Assembly: GCF_007752935.1 (NCBI RefSeq)
Contig: NZ_CP036319.1
Location: forward strand, 5,126,501-5,190,500
DNA from: Crateriforma conspicua
GTDB taxonomy: Bacteria > Planctomycetota > Planctomycetia > Pirellulales > Pirellulaceae
Direction of reading: 5' to 3'
Length of the DNA stretch: 64,000 bases
The notes below the pieces were generated by a model. The model made no database searches and was not told the origin of the DNA. It saw nothing but the letters and a program-made list of their open reading frames with translations. The stretch's first letter is position 1; each line of letters opens with the position of its first letter. The translations under genes were made by a program, and so were the position numbers. Shown piece after piece: positions 37,009 to 45,863 of this stretch.

Positions 37009-39351
37009 TCAGTTTTGAACGGGAATGGTTTCGGTCAATCCGGAGTGTTCCATGACCGAATCGGAAAGTTCTTCTTGAGTTTTGTTGTTCGCACGCCACA
37101 CGAAATACCACATCACCATCGTCACCAAAAGGACCGACAGCATGGCGGCGGCCCCTTCGATGAACAGCGATCGTCGCATTTGGCCGACCGGTGCGAACAC
37201 CTTGGAAAGCCTGTATTGGACCAAGACCAAAAGATCGGTGTCGGGCTTTGAACTGTTCGCCTGTGTACCAGATTCGCCTTCGACGTTTGAATTGTTTTCG
37301 GCATCAGCGTCGGAAGACGTCGCGTTCGGCCCAGCGACCGATTCGACATCCAGATTGGGCAGTTCAATCGGTTGCATGGCGGCGATCCACTCACCCCGAT
37401 AGGCCTGCCCCTCGGGATCGCTGGCAACCGGATCACGGTAATCGACATCGCCACCTTCGATCAGCCGATCCATCAGACCGGGAGAAATCTTGAACTGTTT
37501 ATCGATGGTGGCGTCACCCGCCGCCCGCCGGTCACGCAAGAAAGGGTGTTCCAAGATGGTGCCGCGTTGATCACCCTGACGGGCCTCGACCAAAACGGCC
37601 ACTTGGTTGTCGGCGGCCAGTTGGCCGGAACCTGCCTGCTTGGCATCCCGTTGATTCTGCTGACGCTGCAGCAACGGAAACTCACCCAAATTGATCGTGG
37701 TCACGAAGACCGCGTCGGGCGAATCGGAATCGTTCGACAAATAAACCGGCGTGCTGATCGCCACCTTCCATAATCCAGACGCGGTGCTTTGAAAGGCGGC
37801 GGAAAATCGCGTTTCCGTCAGCGGCGGGACCTGTGCCACCTGTTCATTCAATGCGGGCTTTTGCAGATCGTCACGGCCGCCGTGAAAATAGTTCCGGTAT
37901 GAAAAGTTGCGGCCTGCACTGTTGCGGTCCTTGGTCACCGGATTGTCGTACGCAATGGCGACGATCGTCCCAAAGCGATCGGTGACAAACATCGTCGCCA
38001 AAGGTCGACGCGCACCTTCACCCACGTGATTGCCGAGTCGTTGGTACAAGTATTCGTCCAAGGCGACGCGTTTGGGCGCGTTGTAGATTTCTTCTCTGGC
38101 ATCGGCACGCACGTTTCCCGCGTCATTGCCATCGGCTTTTGCGATTCGCTCGCGCTGTCGTTTGATCTCGGGATCGGTCAGAAATTCTTGCAGTGTTTCT
38201 TGAAACTCCGGCCGCTTGGCCTCGTCGATCGCCAATGCGAAATAGCGTTCGATTTCTGACTGCAGTGTTTTGGCGGCAAACCGAGCGGCCAATTGGTTGC
38301 TGCCAAAGGCTTCGGTTCGCAAAGCTTCGGTCGTACTTTCGCTGGCGCGGTTGATGCTTCGAGCGGCAAAGATCGATGTCGCCGCCAACAACAATAGCGG
38401 TCCCACGATTCCCAACAGCAACAGAGGGCGGCGGGCACGATTGTTTTCGCGTTCCTGCAAATCGGCCAAGATCTGTTGAACGTTCCGGTAGCGATCTTCC
38501 GGATCATTCGCCAGCGACTTTGCCAGGATGCGTTGCAACGGACGATCGATACCGCTGCGGGCCAGCCGTTCCATGACGGGCGGTTGGGAAGCGATCGCTT
38601 GTTGGTATTGGCGCAATCGTTTGGGCAGCGATCCGGCGGTATCGATTCGCGAGATCAGCGATTCATCGCGATAAGGCGGTTTGCCCACCAGCATCTGGAA
38701 CAGGATCGCGCCGGCGGCATAAACGTCCCAACTGGCATCCGGGTTTGCGTCCAAGTCGGCTTGCTCGGGTGCCATGTAAAACAGCGTTCCCAACGCGGGC
38801 GTTTGGTCGTGCGACATACGACTTTGACCGAAATCCGCCAGCCGAGGTTCTTGGTCGTCGCCCATCAAAATATTGGCCGGCTTGACGTCGCAGTGCAGCA
38901 CCCCCTTGCTGTGGCAATGGTTCAACCCGACGCAAATCTTGCGAAAGATTTCCACCGCTTCTTGGACCGGTAATCGCCCCCGCGACTTTAACATCTCCTC
39001 CAGTGACCCGCCGGTGATCAATTCCATCACGTAGTAAGGCGGGTCCGCATCCCAGCCGACCTCCAAGACCTGAACCACATGCCGGTTGGCCGACAGCTGG
39101 ACTAGGTTTTTGACCTCACGACTGAGCAACGACCAATTGACACCCCCGCGGTGCAGATAAAACTTCACTGCCACACCGCGACCGGTGTTCAAGTCACGAC
39201 CGACCCAGACTTGGCCGAACGCTCCCGATCCCAAAAACTTGATCAATCGATACCCCGGCACCTCGGCCGGAGGCGTCGTCGCCTGCATGGACAGCCGTTT
39301 GCTGGCCGAGCGAGCCAGGGGCGTCTGGTCGAGCGTATGATCGTCTGTCAA
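37009..39351 (-). CDS. Transmembrane Ser/Thr protein kinase with extracytoplasmic sensor region
   Basis: A 780-residue Hanks-type kinase. The domain covers about residues 33-310: GSGAFGQVWVGRD (P-loop), AVKFYLH (Lys63), HCDVKPAN (Asp155, with Cys in place of the usual Arg, so a non-RD kinase), ADFGQSR and GTLFYMAPEQ. Two transmembrane helices follow (about 325-345 and near residue 735), enclosing a large external domain with the FAAKTLQSEIERYFALAID opening that is like dCache-type sensors. TTG 39351 gives an N-terminus DDHTLDQTPLA that I associate with planctomycete kinases; ATG 39288 is the alternative. It probably phosphorylates proteins in response to an outside signal. Its stop is 16 bases before the sulfatase. 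Confidence 0.88.
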   Translation of the reverse strand: MTDDHTLDQTPLARSASKRLSMQATTPPAEVPGYRLIKFLGSGAFGQVWVGRDLNTGRGVAVKFYLHRGGVNWSLLSREVKNLVQLSANRHVVQVLEVGWDADPPYYVMELITGGSLEEMLKSRGRLPVQEAVEIFRKICVGLNHCHSKGVLHCDVKPANILMGDDQEPRLADFGQSRMSHDQTPALGTLFYMAPEQADLDANPDASWDVYAAGAILFQMLVGKPPYRDESLISRIDTAGSLPKRLRQYQQAIASQPPVMERLARSGIDRPLQRILAKSLANDPEDRYRNVQQILADLQERENNRARRPLLLLGIVGPLLLLAATSIFAARSINRASESTTEALRTEAFGSNQLAARFAAKTLQSEIERYFALAIDEAKRPEFQETLQEFLTDPEIKRQRERIAKADGNDAGNVRADAREEIYNAPKRVALDEYLYQRLGNHVGEGARRPLATMFVTDRFGTIVAIAYDNPVTKDRNSAGRNFSYRNYFHGGRDDLQKPALNEQVAQVPPLTETRFSAAFQSTASGLWKVAISTPVYLSNDSDSPDAVFVTTINLGEFPLLQRQQNQRDAKQAGSGQLAADNQVAVLVEARQGDQRGTILEHPFLRDRRAAGDATIDKQFKISPGLMDRLIEGGDVDYRDPVASDPEGQAYRGEWIAAMQPIELPNLDVESVAGPNATSSDADAENNSNVEGESGTQANSSKPDTDLLVLVQYRLSKVFAPVGQMRRSLFIEGAAAMLSVLLVTMVMWYFVWRANNKTQEELSDSVMEHSGLTETIPVQN

Positions 39352-39396
39352 GCGTGCTTCCTTGGTGCCGATGTCTTCAAAAACGCAGTTTACACC

Positions 39397-40713
39397 ATGA
39401 TTCAGACGGTAGAACAAATGTGCCGGTTCGCCATCCTGGCATGTTGTGTTTTTGTCGTCGCACAGGCGGAAATCTCGTGGTCCGATGCGACGCCTCCGAC
39501 AACGACGACAACGTCCCAGACACATTCCAAGCCCGCAGCCGACGTCGACGCATCAACGGCCGAAACGATCCAGTCGCCGATACGACCACCAGGTGACTCC
39601 GCCGCTCCGCTGGACGGATCCGAGGGACGCGAGTTGTTACTGCGGAATTTTCGTCCGCAATCGAAATTGAAGGTTCACCGGACCGAGATTCCCAAAGCGT
39701 CCTTCCCGGTCGTCGATGTTCACACACATTTCATGTTCAAGTTGCGTGAGAACCGACAAGCTCTGAACGACTTTGTCGCCGTGATGGACCGAAACGGAAT
39801 CGCCGTTTGCGTTTCTTTGGATGGTCGACTGGACGGAACATTTGGCCGTCATCGCGATTTCCTTTGGAAGCATCATCACGATCGTTTTGTCATCTTCGCT
39901 CACTTGGATTGGCGTGGTGACGGTGTGGAAGACCAGGCGTCCACATGGGCCTGCAATCAGCCTGGCTTTGCCCAGCGTGCGGCTGCCCGGATCCGACACT
40001 CCGTCGACGAAGGCGCCAGCGGATTGAAAATCTTCAAGAATTTTGGGCTGCGTTATCGCTATCCCGACGGCAGCCTGATCAAGATCGACGACCGTCGATT
40101 CGATCCGATCTGGAAGGCTTGTGGCGAACTGGGTATCCCCGTGATCATGCACACCGCTGATCCGGCGGCTTTTTTTGATCCGGTCGATGCCACCAACGAA
40201 CGCTGGGAAGAATTGAGCCGGCATCCCGACTGGAGCTTCTACGGAGATGAATTTCCCAGCCGAAGCGAACTGCTGGAAGCCCGCAATCGTGTCATCCGGC
40301 GGCATCCCGAAACGACGTTCATCGGCGCTCACGTTGCAAACAACCCAGAAGACCTGAACGAAGTTGCAGCATGGCTGGACCAAATGCCCAACTTGGTTGT
40401 CGAATTTGCTTCACGCATCGGCGAACTGGGAAGACAGCCGTACACGGCACGTCGATTTATGATTCGCTATGCCGACCGCATCATGTTCGGCACCGATGGA
40501 CCGCAACCCGAAGCACGCTTGAATGCCTATTGGCGTTTCTTGGAAACCAAGGATGAATCGTTTGCCTACAGCGAAAAGATCCCGCCTCCGCAAGGCATGT
40601 GGAACATTCATGGGGTTGGGCTGCCCCCGGACGTGCTAAAAAAGATCTATCATCTAAACGCGGCGAAGTTCATCCCAGGTGTGGCCGAACGTTTGCCGCC
40701 GTCGGTCCCATGA
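39397..40713 (+). CDS. Exported amidohydrolase-2 (TIM-barrel metal-dependent hydrolase)
   Basis: A 438-residue protein with a signal peptide (MCRFAILACCVFVVAQA, starting either at ATG 39397 or 39418), a low-complexity Thr/Pro/Ala linker of about 60 residues, and an amidohydrolase-2 barrel. DVHTHFMF supplies the HxH metal pair, IMHTADP the second metal area, FIGAHVAN the next His, and MFGTDGPQ the final Asp. Members include ACMSD-like decarboxylases and hydrolases; the substrate here is not evident. It is divergent from the kinase with about 45 bases between the starts, so shared regulation is possible. Confidence 0.85.
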   Translation: MIQTVEQMCRFAILACCVFVVAQAEISWSDATPPTTTTTSQTHSKPAADVDASTAETIQSPIRPPGDSAAPLDGSEGRELLLRNFRPQSKLKVHRTEIPKASFPVVDVHTHFMFKLRENRQALNDFVAVMDRNGIAVCVSLDGRLDGTFGRHRDFLWKHHHDRFVIFAHLDWRGDGVEDQASTWACNQPGFAQRAAARIRHSVDEGASGLKIFKNFGLRYRYPDGSLIKIDDRRFDPIWKACGELGIPVIMHTADPAAFFDPVDATNERWEELSRHPDWSFYGDEFPSRSELLEARNRVIRRHPETTFIGAHVANNPEDLNEVAAWLDQMPNLVVEFASRIGELGRQPYTARRFMIRYADRIMFGTDGPQPEARLNAYWRFLETKDESFAYSEKIPPPQGMWNIHGVGLPPDVLKKIYHLNAAKFIPGVAERLPPSVP

Positions 40714-40826
40714 TGAAACGAGGATCGACATCACCGCCGAATGAATAGAGCTCGTGCCCTCAACACGTTGGTTCGTCATTCGGCGGATGGCTGATTCGAA
40801 GTTCATTTGTGCGGAGTCGTCGATTG

Positions 40827-42149
40827 ATGATGTCGAGCCAACAAGTGCCGCAGCAGGACCACGTCTGCTTCGACGGTGGTTCTTTGCAATCCAGTCACAT
40901 GCCGACTCGGCGTGACGCATTGCGATCCGCTGCGGCGGCAACCGTGGGGCTGGGTTATCACGCCGCGACCACCGCCGCATCGCCCTTGGAATCCGACGCA
41001 CCATCGGACGTCATCCGTATCGGTGTGATTGGAACTGGAAACCGCGCACGACAACTGATGGACCAACTGCCCAAGGCGGCTCGGGTCGTGGCAATTTGCG
41101 ATTGTTATCAAAAGCGTGCCGATGAAACTCTGGCCAAGTTTGATGCAAAGTGGCCGACCTATTCGAATCACCGTCAAATGCTGGACCGTGAATCGCTTGA
41201 CGCGGTGATCATCGCAACGCCCGATCACGGCCGATCGCTGCCTTGCATCGATGCCTGCCAGGCGGGACTTGACGTTTATGCAGAAAAGCCACTGACCGCC
41301 TATGTCAGTGAAGGTCGCGAGATTGTTCGTGCCGCACGCCAGAACAACACGGTGTTTCAGGTCGGCACGCAACAACGCACGATGGAGATCAACGACTATC
41401 TATGCCGCCAAATTCGCGAAGGCAACTTGGGCCGCGTCCGTTTCGTCCAAGCGGTGAACTACACCGGACCGAAACGCTACCAGCGCCTGCCCGCCGAACC
41501 CATCCCGCAGGGCGACGACTGGGATCGATGGTGTGGCCCCACACCGCTGCGACCGTTTCATTCGTCGTTACAGTTCGGCTGGATGCAATGGCGTGCCTAC
41601 AGCGGCGGTGAAATGACCAACTGGGGTGCCCACGGGGTCGACCAGATTCAATGGGCACTGGGGAAAAGTCTGACCGGACCGACGCAGTTCATCCCCGTTA
41701 CCGGCGGCCCCAATGGGAAGGTCACGGCACGCTACGACGACGGTTTGGAAGTGCGATTCGAATTGGACCAGGGGCCCCAGGGCGGTGCCATTTTTCAATG
41801 CGACGCGGGCAAGGTTGAAATCAACCGAAATCGTTTTGCGACCAATCCAGCCGACTTGATCAAGAACGCACCTGATTCGGCGGTGCAAGCCAAGTGGGAA
41901 AAACCGGGCTGGATCGCCGGTCCGCACCTGGCCAATTGGCTGCAGTGCATCCGCACGCGACAACGCCCCAACGCGGACGTCGAAATTGGACATCGCAGCA
42001 TCACGTTTTGCCATCTGGTGAATCTAACACGCGAACTGGGTCGCACACTGAATTGGGATCCGAAACGCGAAACCTTCATCAATGACGATGAAGCCAATTC
42101 ATTGCTGACGCGTCCGCGACGCAGCGGTTATGAGTTGCCAGTGACATAA
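40827..42149 (+). CDS. Tat-exported Gfo/Idh/MocA family oxidoreductase
   Basis: A 440-residue NAD(P)-dependent dehydrogenase-like protein. The Tat signal is PTRRDALRSAAAATVGLGYH, then the Rossmann loop IRIGVIGTGNRARQL and the family's AEKPL motif (Lys of EKP is the catalytic lysine) in GLDVYAEKPLTAYVSEGR. ATG 40827 is used because GGAG lies 10 bases upstream; ATG 40899, just before the Tat twin-arginine, and GTG 40809 are alternatives. Planctomycetes carry many such periplasmic paralogues, usually linked to sugar modification. No neighbour points to the substrate. Confidence 0.88.
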   Translation: MMSSQQVPQQDHVCFDGGSLQSSHMPTRRDALRSAAAATVGLGYHAATTAASPLESDAPSDVIRIGVIGTGNRARQLMDQLPKAARVVAICDCYQKRADETLAKFDAKWPTYSNHRQMLDRESLDAVIIATPDHGRSLPCIDACQAGLDVYAEKPLTAYVSEGREIVRAARQNNTVFQVGTQQRTMEINDYLCRQIREGNLGRVRFVQAVNYTGPKRYQRLPAEPIPQGDDWDRWCGPTPLRPFHSSLQFGWMQWRAYSGGEMTNWGAHGVDQIQWALGKSLTGPTQFIPVTGGPNGKVTARYDDGLEVRFELDQGPQGGAIFQCDAGKVEINRNRFATNPADLIKNAPDSAVQAKWEKPGWIAGPHLANWLQCIRTRQRPNADVEIGHRSITFCHLVNLTRELGRTLNWDPKRETFINDDEANSLLTRPRRSGYELPVT

Positions 42150-42216
42150 CCCCGGTTTTGAATCCTGTTTTGCTTGTCCGCCGAACTCTTTTTCACACGC
42201 TTTCGCTGATTCGACC

Positions 42217-43152
42217 ATGCCAGCTTTCCATATCCAACGCACGCATCGAATTGCCGCATCCGCCGAACAGGTGTTCGACGCCATTGCCGACTTTCGCACC
42301 TGGACCACGTGGTCGCCATGGCTGAAGATCGACCCCGATCCGACCGTGACCATTTCGACCGATCCGTCCAGCGTCGGGTCCACCTATGACTGGCAGGGTG
42401 ACTTGGTCGGGCAGGGCGGCATGAAGCATCGCTGGCTGGATCGTCCACGCAAAATCGAAATCGATCTTCATTTCATCAAGCCGTTCAAATCTCAGTCCGA
42501 AGTGCGATTCGACATTCGGTCGGTCGGCGATGAAACCGAAGTCACCTGGCACATGATCGGCAAACTGCCGTGGTTTCTGTTTTGGATGAAGTCCAGCATG
42601 GAAATGTTCGTCGGCATGGACTACGAACGAGGGCTTCAAATGCTGGCCGAGTACGTGAAAACCGGTACCGTCACTTCAAAACTAGACGTCCAGGGCGTTC
42701 AATCACTCGATCGACTTCGCGTCTTGGGAATTCGTGAATCTTGCAGCATGGACGACATCGGTCCGGTGATGGAAAAGGTCTTTGAAAAAGTCCATCAACG
42801 GATCGCGGCATCAGGCGTGAATGTTCCCGGGAACATGATCAGCGTTTATCACCCGACCTGCGATTTAAAAACGCGATACTTTGATTTTACTTGCGGTATC
42901 GAAACGACGGACACCGATGTCACCGTCGACGGACTGGACGAACTGACCGTCGACGCCGGTCGTTACTTGAAAGTTCGACACACCGGCCGCTATCAACATC
43001 TGGGTAACGCTTGGTCCGGTGCGGCGCAGTATTGCCAGTACAAGAAATTGAAGATGGCGAAAGAACCCGGCTTGGAGTTTTATCCCAATTCGCCGCAAGA
43101 CACCGATCCGGCCGATCTGATCACCGATGTCTACATGGCGATCAAAGGCTGA
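42217..43152 (+). CDS. SRPBCC domain fused to a GyrI/AraC-effector-like domain
   Basis: A 311-residue protein in two parts. Residues 1-145 form an SRPBCC (START-like) domain: IAASAEQVFDAIADFRTWTTWSPW at the start and EVTWHMIGKLPWFLFWM before the long C-terminal helix. Residues 155-311 look like the GyrI-like small-molecule-binding fold (LRVLGIRESCSMDDIGPVM, VYHPTCDLKTRYFDFTCGIE, YLKVRHTGRYQHLG). There is no helix-turn-helix or other DNA-binding part, so it is not a transcription factor by itself. Such fusions are known but unexplained; ligand unknown. Confidence 0.83.
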   Translation: MPAFHIQRTHRIAASAEQVFDAIADFRTWTTWSPWLKIDPDPTVTISTDPSSVGSTYDWQGDLVGQGGMKHRWLDRPRKIEIDLHFIKPFKSQSEVRFDIRSVGDETEVTWHMIGKLPWFLFWMKSSMEMFVGMDYERGLQMLAEYVKTGTVTSKLDVQGVQSLDRLRVLGIRESCSMDDIGPVMEKVFEKVHQRIAASGVNVPGNMISVYHPTCDLKTRYFDFTCGIETTDTDVTVDGLDELTVDAGRYLKVRHTGRYQHLGNAWSGAAQYCQYKKLKMAKEPGLEFYPNSPQDTDPADLITDVYMAIKG

Positions 43153-43171
43153 ACGCGTTTGGAACGATCGG

Positions 43172-44797
43172 TCATCGCCGCGTCGCCACGTTCCACCACC
43201 AACGCGATGATCCAGCATCCACGTTCCTGGTCATTCGACCTGCCACCGAATCCAACGCCGGGTATCGGGCAATCTCGTCACGTAGGCTTTCATCGCTACG
43301 CACCGTCACGCCGCCACTGGCGACGATCACGTTGTGACGTTGCCGACCATGCCTGAATGTGTGCGACACGGCCAACGTGTCCACTTGGCTTGGCGGTGCA
43401 AAGCCGTGCTGGTCGCTACTGGCGATCGCAGCCATGGCGTCGGCGATCAATCGCGAAGCATTGGAGGTGGGATTCGCTTTCGCTGCGTTGCCGCGCACTA
43501 AACGAACGATGGCCGCCGATTGAAAAACGCTTTCCAGCGACGCATACACTGGATACATGTCACGGACATTATTCCAGTGACGATTGAAATCAGCGACGAA
43601 AGCGTCGGTACGCGGATCCTTGGTGACGATTCCACGCCGCCCGCTGGCGACGGCCAGTTCGTTCTGACCGCTCAAACGAATCGGCCGTCCTGCCAATTCG
43701 ACCACGCTGCCGTCGGTGCTCTGTCGGGCCGCGAGCGGGTTGGACGTGAACCACAAACGCAGCATCAAATCGGTGGGCACGCCCTGGTCAATGTGTGATT
43801 CGATTTGGTCCAAGTAATTCGTCGCGCCATCAGGCATCGCGTGCTTGCCCAACGCCAATTGCTTCATGTGCCGATCGGCTTCGACCAACAGCCATGCGAG
43901 AGAGCTATCACGATTGATCCCGAAAATTGAAACTTCCTGGCGTCCCACGGCCGATGCCAGCGTGTTGGCGGCCAAGCCTTTAGGAACATCGCCGTGTTGG
44001 ATCTGCTGGGCGACGACCGCGGCCCGTTGTAACCCCGTGGTGGTCGGATCGATGGAACAACCGAACACGCCGTCATCCGATGTCGCGGCAAAACACGCGG
44101 CCAAGGCGTCCAGACGGACCGGAGCGGCCCCCGAGGATCGATCCCGCCAATGACCATCGACGCGTTGGATGCCGCCCACCGGTCCGGCAAGAATCACGTC
44201 GTTTTCGGTGAAGCGGACGAAACGAACGTGCGACAGACCTGCGCAGTGCAACAAATCATCGTCGGGCGACTGCATTGACGACCGATTGTCGGCATACTGA
44301 TCCAGCAGCTGTTTCAACGAAATGCACCGGAGCTTGGCGGCGTCACGCCACCAATCCCTAGGGCTGTGGCTCTGCAACATCACACCATCGCTGCTTGCTG
44401 ACGCGGCAATCAACGCATCGATCTCGGCGGCCATGTCTTCGCGTGGTATCTGGTCGACATCGCGAACGATTCCGTCCGGGTCGACATAGATGCCCGCTGC
44501 GTACGGAAACATCGTGCTAGTACCGCCCAGTGCTTCCCAAGTTTCCGGTTCAATCGTTGTTTGGATCAGCATCATCAGCTGTGAAAAATCGGCCATTGAT
44601 CCGCCGCCCGCCGGATTGTCCGATCCAGCGGTCGCTGATGCGGCATTGCCGCCAGACACTCCTGACGATGCCGCGGATGATTCCACGCCCAATGCCCCCC
44701 CCAGATCCTGGCCCGTTGCAACGCCCAATAGCATCGCAACGCAGATGGCCCAAAATCCTCCTAACCAACTTGGCCGAAGCAGCATATTCATTCGCAT
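43172..44797 (-). CDS. DUF1598-family exported protein (paralogue 1)
   Basis: A 541-residue protein of a planctomycete-restricted family. It has a signal peptide (hydrophobic FWAICVAMLLGVATG), a Ser/Ala/Gly-rich linker, and a conserved core with GLSHVRFVRFTENDVILAGP, CSIDPTTTGLQRA, LAWLLVEADRHMKQ and a tryptophan run (RWWW) near the end. The same elements, in the same order, occur in the gene at 45864-47297. No catalytic function has been assigned to this family as far as I know. It lies 89 bases after bpt on the same strand. Confidence 0.82.
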   Translation of the reverse strand: MRMNMLLRPSWLGGFWAICVAMLLGVATGQDLGGALGVESSAASSGVSGGNAASATAGSDNPAGGGSMADFSQLMMLIQTTIEPETWEALGGTSTMFPYAAGIYVDPDGIVRDVDQIPREDMAAEIDALIAASASSDGVMLQSHSPRDWWRDAAKLRCISLKQLLDQYADNRSSMQSPDDDLLHCAGLSHVRFVRFTENDVILAGPVGGIQRVDGHWRDRSSGAAPVRLDALAACFAATSDDGVFGCSIDPTTTGLQRAAVVAQQIQHGDVPKGLAANTLASAVGRQEVSIFGINRDSSLAWLLVEADRHMKQLALGKHAMPDGATNYLDQIESHIDQGVPTDLMLRLWFTSNPLAARQSTDGSVVELAGRPIRLSGQNELAVASGRRGIVTKDPRTDAFVADFNRHWNNVRDMYPVYASLESVFQSAAIVRLVRGNAAKANPTSNASRLIADAMAAIASSDQHGFAPPSQVDTLAVSHTFRHGRQRHNVIVASGGVTVRSDESLRDEIARYPALDSVAGRMTRNVDAGSSRWWWNVATRR

Positions 44798-44886
44798 GGT
44801 TTCGATGTGACCTCAAACAAGAAAAGGAGAGAAGGGATTCGGCATCGGTTGGGATGCGATCAGCGCCCCAGCAGCGTCAAAAGAAT

Positions 44887-45651
44887 CTAAAGCTGGTCGG
44901 TCACGGTTTCGCGATCGAAGGTCGACCAAACGCCGTCCCGCAAACGTTCCTGAGGACCAAACCTTGCCTTGTAATTCAGATGCGGATTGTCTTGGACGTA
45001 CATGCCTAAATAGACGAACGACAATTTTTCCCGCTGGGCACGCACGATCTGCTGCAAAATTGCGTAGGTTCCCAAGCTGTAGCGTGAGTAGTCCGGATCG
45101 AACATCGTGTAGACCGCCGACAAACAGTCTTGCCCGACGTCGACGATGGAAATGCCGATCAGCCGATCACCGTCCCAGACGCTCCATTCATCGACCTGGC
45201 CGAATGACGAGATCAAAAAAGCATGATAGGCGTGACTGTCGACGGCTTCGTCCGTGTGGTCCAACCCGCGGACGGTCCGGTGGCGATTGAACAAGTTCAC
45301 GCGATCCTCGGTCACCACGGGGCGATCCCAATGCTGGATCAGGTCACGCTGCCCACGTTTGAAGACACGCCGGAAGGACCGGGTCCAACAAAAATCGTCG
45401 ACACGGATTCGCGTCGGCTGACACTCCTGGCACTCGGCACATCGGGTCCGATAGACGAAATCACCGCTGCGTCGATAGCCACGGTCCAACGTCCAATCGG
45501 TAAAGCCGGGGTCGATGGGAACCACCGGCAACTGCAGAGGCATTCGAGCGATTTGATCGGGCAAATAAGGACACGTTTGAGGCATGTCTTGCACGATGAC
45601 CATTCGGTACGGCGTCCCGGTAGCCGTCGGCTGTTTGGGCGGATGACGCAT
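44887..45651 (-). CDS. bpt: Aspartate/glutamate leucyltransferase (arginyltransferase-like)
   Basis: A 254-residue N-degron aminoacyltransferase of the Bpt/Ate1 family, which transfers leucine from tRNA to N-terminal Asp or Glu so that ClpS/ClpAP can degrade the protein. The conserved YRTRCAECQECQPTRI near residue 65 is the family's Cys-rich site, and GISIVDVGQDCLSAVYTMFDPDYSRYSLG is its signature acyltransferase part. ATG 45651 is chosen because GGAG is 9 bases before it; the frame is open to a TTG at 45666. The length is normal for the bacterial form. Confidence 0.93.
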   Translation of the reverse strand: MRHPPKQPTATGTPYRMVIVQDMPQTCPYLPDQIARMPLQLPVVPIDPGFTDWTLDRGYRRSGDFVYRTRCAECQECQPTRIRVDDFCWTRSFRRVFKRGQRDLIQHWDRPVVTEDRVNLFNRHRTVRGLDHTDEAVDSHAYHAFLISSFGQVDEWSVWDGDRLIGISIVDVGQDCLSAVYTMFDPDYSRYSLGTYAILQQIVRAQREKLSFVYLGMYVQDNPHLNYKARFGPQERLRDGVWSTFDRETVTDQL

Positions 45652-45794
45652 CCCGATTCGCTCCAAGGCGTGTCAGCATTGACGATCGCACCGCCGACCG
45701 TCCGCCTTTTCACTTTAGCGAAGTCCGCCCCCTGCGGGTGGCGAAAATTCTGACTTGCCGCCGGATCGACCGGAGGCGAATCCCAAGCCGCCAA

Positions 45795-45831
45795 GAAAAA
45801 CGGCCGCCCCGTATCAAAGTGGGCGGCCGTT
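45795..45831 (-). terminator. Rho-independent terminator of DUF1598 paralogue 2
   Basis: A perfect 11-base stem (AACGGCCGCCC at 45799-45809 with its complement at 45821-45831) encloses an 11-base loop, and the run of five A on the + strand (45796-45800) becomes a U-run in minus-strand RNA. It is 33 bases after the stop at 45864. Confidence 0.88.
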
Positions 45832-45863
45832 AAAGTGAGATCATCGATGCAAACGGCGTGGGA

